DNA from: VFMC01 sp040398525
Lineage (GTDB): Bacteria; Actinomycetota; Acidimicrobiia; Acidimicrobiales; Ilumatobacteraceae
Reading direction: 5' to 3'
Assembly: GCA_040398525.1 (NCBI GenBank)
Contig: JBBATY010000067.1
Location: 1 to 8,454, forward strand
DNA length: 8,454 bases
This document shows positions 6,303 to 8,454 of this stretch, piece after piece. Made by a program: the position numbers and the translations under genes. The notes beneath the pieces were generated by a model. It ran no database searches. It had not been told where the DNA came from and saw only the letters and a list, made by a program, of their open reading frames with translations. Numbering within the stretch: the stretch's first letter is position 1; the number at the start of each line of letters is the position of its first letter.

Positions 6303-7784
6303 TCAGCGCGAACGACGACGGCGAGCAGTCGCCGGCGCGGCAGCTGCCGGCTCGGGTGCGGGCACGTCGGCGGGAGCGGCGGGAGCGGCGGGAGCCCGCT
6401 TGGCCCTCGACCGCTTGGCCGGCACCGGCTCGGCGGCCGACGGCTCGGCGGCCGACGGCTCGACCGGCTGCTCGACGGGCGACGCAGCGGCATCGGCAGC
6501 GGGGGCCCGCTTGGCCCGCGAGCGCTTTGCCGGCGCCGGTGTCGGCGGCTCGGCTTCCACGACCGGCTCGGCGACCACCTCGACCGGGGCCTGGGCGCGC
6601 TTCGCGCGAGTGCGCTTCGGGGGTTCGGCGGGTGCCTGCTCGGCCGGCGAGGGAGCCGCATCGGCGGGGACCGCCGGCGCCGCCTTCTTCGCCCGCGAGC
6701 GCTTGGCCGGCGCGGTCTGCTCGGCTGCCGGCTCGGCCTCCGCCGGCTCGGGCGTCCGGTGGCTCGCCATGCCTGGAGCAGCGAGATCGATGCTGCGCCG
6801 CTCCGGAGCGAAGCTCTCGACCACCAGCGTCACGGCGTCGCCGATCTTCATGAACTCGCGGGCCGAGCGCGGCGCCGGATCGGCCATCAAGCGCAGCGGC
6901 ACATACCCCCGCACCTCGCCCACACGGACATAGGCCCCGTGCGACGAGTAGTTCTCGACCACCGCGTTGACGCTGGTGCCGAGCGGATGATGGGCGACGA
7001 AGGCGAGGAAGGGGCCGGGTTCGTTGACCGTCGTGGGCGACCCCTTGGCCGCGCCGGCGTCGGGCACCGCAGCAGCCGGGGCAACGGCAGCCACCTTGCT
7101 GCTGCGGGCTGGGGACTCGCTCGGAGGCGCCGGCGTGGCCGCAGCAGCCGCGACAGTCGCAGCAGCCGGGACAGCCGCAGCAGCCGGGACAGCCGCAGCA
7201 GCCGGGACAGCCGCAGCAGCCCGCTTGCGACCCTTCACCGGCCCGGGCGGCGGCGATGTCGGAACCGGCATCGGCTTGCTGGCGTCGGCGCTGCCGACTC
7301 GCACCGTCGACGGGGCAGCCCCATCGCGATCTTGGCGGGCCTTCTTCACGGCGCTACGGCTCACCGGGCCGCGCACCGGCGCGCGGTCGACGAACACCCA
7401 CCCGACGTGGGGCACCGGCTTGCCCCCGACCAGACGCCCCTCGTCGAACAGCCAGGTGTACTTGCCGTGGAACTCCTGGAAGGAGTCGTTGGAGAGAACG
7501 ATCGCCCCGACCCGGTTGGCGACGGCCAACAAGAAGGCGTCGCCGCGGCCGATCGCTCCGGCCGGAGGTGCCACCAACTCGTTGTTGGCGACAGCAGCGT
7601 CGAACTCGGCCACCTCCTTCGGATCGATGCGATGGCCGAAGGTCGCGTCGACCACGACCGTGATCAGCGCATCGGGGTGCTCGGCCATGTAGGCGAGCAC
7701 CGCCTCGTTCAGCTGGGCGAGACTTGGATGGGGGCGGCCCTCGGTGGCGAGGTTCGAACCGTCGACGACGACATGGCGCGGCAT
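6303..7784 (-). CDS. NYN-domain (Zc3h12a-like) putative endoribonuclease with S1 domain and repetitive basic C-terminal tail
   Basis: This 493-residue protein has three parts. Residues 1-143 form a NYN/PIN-like nuclease domain of the Zc3h12a type: HVVVDGSN (Asp8, Asn11), TVVVDATFGHR (Asp46), GRGDAFLL (Asp82), LSNDSFQEF (Asp100), then GKPVPHVGWVFVDR. These Asp residues suit a Mg2+-dependent RNase site. An Ala/Pro/Val-rich linker (about 186-245) contains AVPAAA hexapeptide repeats. An S1 RNA-binding domain spans about 258-335 (SVNAVVENYSSHGAYVRVG, then RGYVPLRL). The rest is an Ala/Pro/Glu-rich, probably disordered tail with basic boxes KRSRAKK (361-367), KRTRAKR (390-396), KRSRAKR (420-426 and 457-463) and a final RRRRSR. 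RNA cleavage or processing is inferred from domains; the substrate is unknown. The ATG at 7784 has AGGCGG 4 nt upstream. It leads the operon with xthA and the thioesterase gene. Confidence 0.88.
   Translation of the reverse strand: MPRHVVVDGSNLATEGRPHPSLAQLNEAVLAYMAEHPDALITVVVDATFGHRIDPKEVAEFDAAVANNELVAPPAGAIGRGDAFLLAVANRVGAIVLSNDSFQEFHGKYTWLFDEGRLVGGKPVPHVGWVFVDRAPVRGPVSRSAVKKARQDRDGAAPSTVRVGSADASKPMPVPTSPPPGPVKGRKRAAAAVPAAAAVPAAAAVPAAATVAAAAATPAPPSESPARSSKVAAVAPAAAVPDAGAAKGSPTTVNEPGPFLAFVAHHPLGTSVNAVVENYSSHGAYVRVGEVRGYVPLRLMADPAPRSAREFMKIGDAVTLVVESFAPERRSIDLAAPGMASHRTPEPAEAEPAAEQTAPAKRSRAKKAAPAVPADAAPSPAEQAPAEPPKRTRAKRAQAPVEVVAEPVVEAEPPTPAPAKRSRAKRAPAADAAASPVEQPVEPSAAEPSAAEPVPAKRSRAKRAPAAPAAPADVPAPEPAAAAPATARRRRSR
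6369..6395 (-). repeat. 9-bp tandem repeat, three copies, near the end of the NYN-S1 gene
   Basis: The unit ggcgggagc occurs three times without change at 6369-6395, encoding an APAAPAAPA-type stretch between the last basic box and the terminal RRRRSR. It is in frame and of low complexity. Confidence 0.85.
6427..6456 (-). repeat. 15-bp tandem duplication in the NYN-S1 tail
   Basis: The unit ggctcggcggccgac is repeated perfectly twice (6427-6441 and 6442-6456) and encodes the repeated SAAEP pentapeptide just before the last KRSRAKR box. Confidence 0.85.
7141..7221 (-). repeat. 18-bp in-frame tandem repeat (about 4.5 copies) in the NYN-S1 linker
   Basis: On the plus strand the unit gcagcagccgggacagcc occurs as three perfect copies (7159-7176, 7177-7194, 7195-7212). 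A copy with two changes precedes them (7141-7158) and a partial copy follows. Being a multiple of three, it encodes AVPAAA hexapeptides on the minus strand. The near-perfect DNA identity suggests recent slippage expansion rather than selection on protein sequence alone. Confidence 0.9.
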
Positions 7785-7788
7785 AGCA

Positions 7789-7794
7789 CCGCCT
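7789..7794 (-). promoter_or_regulatory. Possible ribosome binding site of the NYN-S1 gene
   Basis: On the minus strand AGGCGG lies 4 nt before the ATG at 7784, matching AGGAGG at 5 of 6 positions but with short spacing. Unlike several neighbours, this gene has no TANNNT box at leaderless distance, so a leadered transcript is more likely. Confidence 0.4.
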
Positions 7795-7831
7795 AGTCAA
7801 CCACGGCGGGGCTGCTGGCACTCGGTATGGA

Positions 7832-7837
7832 TACAGT
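7832..7837 (+). promoter_or_regulatory. Putative -10 box of the HAD hydrolase gene (leaderless)
   Basis: TACAGT (TANNNT) is followed by exactly 6 nt (gccgcc) and then the ATG at 7844, the same geometry as at 2986 and 2976. No purine-rich Shine-Dalgarno is present. No consensus -35 is obvious. Confidence 0.55.
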
Positions 7838-7843
7838 GCCGCC

Positions 7844-8454
7844 ATGTTTCGTGCCGTGCTCTGGGACTTCGGCGGGGTCATCCTCTCCAGCCCGTTCGAT
7901 GCCTTCAACCGTTTCGAGCTCGAGCAGGGCCTCCCCACCGACTTCATCCGTACCGTCAACGCAACCAACCCGCACGCCAATGCATGGGCACGCCTCGAGC
8001 GCAACGAGATCACGCCCCACGAGTTCGACGCGGCGTTCGCTGATGATGCTTCGGCGCTCGGACACGTGGTCCGCGGCAGCGACGTCCTGGCGTTGCTGGC
8101 CGGCGATGTGCGGCCCGAGATGGTTGCCGCGCTCGACACGGTGCGCGCAGCCGGCTATCGCACCGCATGCCTCACCAACACCGTCGCCGGCGAGCACGCG
8201 TCGGCGGAGCGCTCCGAGCGCATCGCCGCGATCATGCAGCGCTTCGACGCCGTGGTCGAGAGCAGCAAGGTGGGCGTGCGCAAGCCCGAGCCCCGCTTCT
8301 ACGAGATCGCCTGCGAGCTCCTCGGCGTCACACCGGACACCTGCGTGTTCCTCGACGACCTCGGCATCAACCTCAAGCCGGCTGCGGCCATGGGCATGAC
8401 CACCATCAAGGTGGTCAGTGCCGGTCAGGCTCTGGCCGAGCTGTCGGCCGTGCT
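7844..8454 (+). CDS. HAD-IA family hydrolase, epoxide-hydrolase N-terminal phosphatase-like (3' truncated by window edge)
   Basis: A frame opening at the ATG at 7844 runs to the window edge, giving 203 visible residues. The opening MFRAVLWDFGGVILSSPF is HAD motif I with nucleophile Asp8. LTNT (110-113) is motif II, SSKVGVRKPEPRFY supplies the motif III lysine (Lys142 or Lys147), and VFLDDLGIN (Asp171, Asp172) is motif IV. The insert with NAWARLERNEI is the small alpha-helical cap of subfamily IA. This pattern matches HAD-IA proteins related to the N-terminal phosphatase domain of soluble epoxide hydrolase and the HAD part of ACAD10. The second motif I aspartate is replaced by Gly (DFGG), as in YihX-like members, so the general acid must differ or activity may be altered. 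The natural substrate is unknown. The family is about 210-220 residues, so only a few residues should be missing. It is divergent from the NYN-S1 gene across 59 bp. Confidence 0.88.
   Translation, partial: MFRAVLWDFGGVILSSPFDAFNRFELEQGLPTDFIRTVNATNPHANAWARLERNEITPHEFDAAFADDASALGHVVRGSDVLALLAGDVRPEMVAALDTVRAAGYRTACLTNTVAGEHASAERSERIAAIMQRFDAVVESSKVGVRKPEPRFYEIACELLGVTPDTCVFLDDLGINLKPAAAMGMTTIKVVSAGQALAELSAV

Noticed and set aside
7141..7221. CRISPR-like or short-repeat array
   Set aside because: The 18-bp units are contiguous with no spacers and encode in-frame AVPAAA hexapeptides within a convincing gene.
5238..7796. An 852-codon open frame on the plus strand
   Set aside because: It lies antisense to exodeoxyribonuclease III and the NYN-S1 protein, both with clear family motifs. 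Its translation is low-complexity Arg/Gly/Ser-rich with no recognisable domain. Long antisense frames are expected in such GC-rich DNA.
7795..7800. TTGACT on the minus strand as a -35 box for the NYN-S1 gene
   Set aside because: It is only about 10 nt upstream of the ATG at 7784. A -10 at proper distance would fall inside the coding region.

Overview
The window is very GC-rich with dense, mostly abutting genes and many GTG starts. It looks like chromosomal DNA of an actinobacterium. The HRDC-bearing UvrD2-type helicase, the NYN-S1 ribonuclease with Ala/Pro/Lys/Arg-rich tails, and start codons placed 6-7 nt after a TANNNT -10 box all point that way. An Acidimicrobiia-like (Ilumatobacter-type) source is my best guess, but it is an inference. 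I see no mobile element, CRISPR array, tRNA or rRNA, and no gene-free stretch longer than about 60 bases, so this reads as ordinary housekeeping and accessory metabolism.

Layout. (1) 2-1665, plus strand: the 3' part of a galactokinase gene, then an SMP-30/gluconolactonase-family gene translationally coupled through an ATGA overlap. Together they form a likely sugar-catabolism operon. (2) 2969-1628, minus strand: a membrane bacterial-PH/SHOCT protein followed 7 nt later by a helical-backbone metal receptor (BtuF-like fold, no signal peptide). The end of the latter overlaps the end of the lactonase-like gene by 38 bp. (3) 2998-4878, plus strand: a UvrD2-like superfamily 1 helicase with a C-terminal HRDC domain. 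It is divergent from the PH/SHOCT gene across only 28 bp. (4) 7784-4847, minus strand: a NYN-domain putative endoribonuclease with an S1 domain and a repetitive basic tail, then exodeoxyribonuclease III, then a PaaI-type hotdog thioesterase. The thioesterase end overlaps the helicase end by 32 bp. (5) 7844 to the window end, plus strand: an HAD-IA hydrolase related to the epoxide-hydrolase N-terminal phosphatase, cut by the window edge.

The most notable signals are regulatory and architectural. Four starts that are not tightly coupled to an upstream gene (PH/SHOCT, helicase, exoIII, HAD) each have a TANNNT box ending 6 or 7 nt before the start codon, as expected for leaderless mRNAs. At 2976-2991 two such boxes sit back to back only 4 bp apart, so the two divergent promoters probably cannot be occupied at once. 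The NYN-S1 protein carries four near-identical basic boxes (KRSRAKR type) at roughly 30-residue spacing plus an 18-bp in-frame DNA tandem repeat. The helicase has an HRDC domain but no tetracysteine module. I found no convincing wholly new multi-gene system. The NYN-S1 basic-tail protein is the best candidate for undescribed biology.
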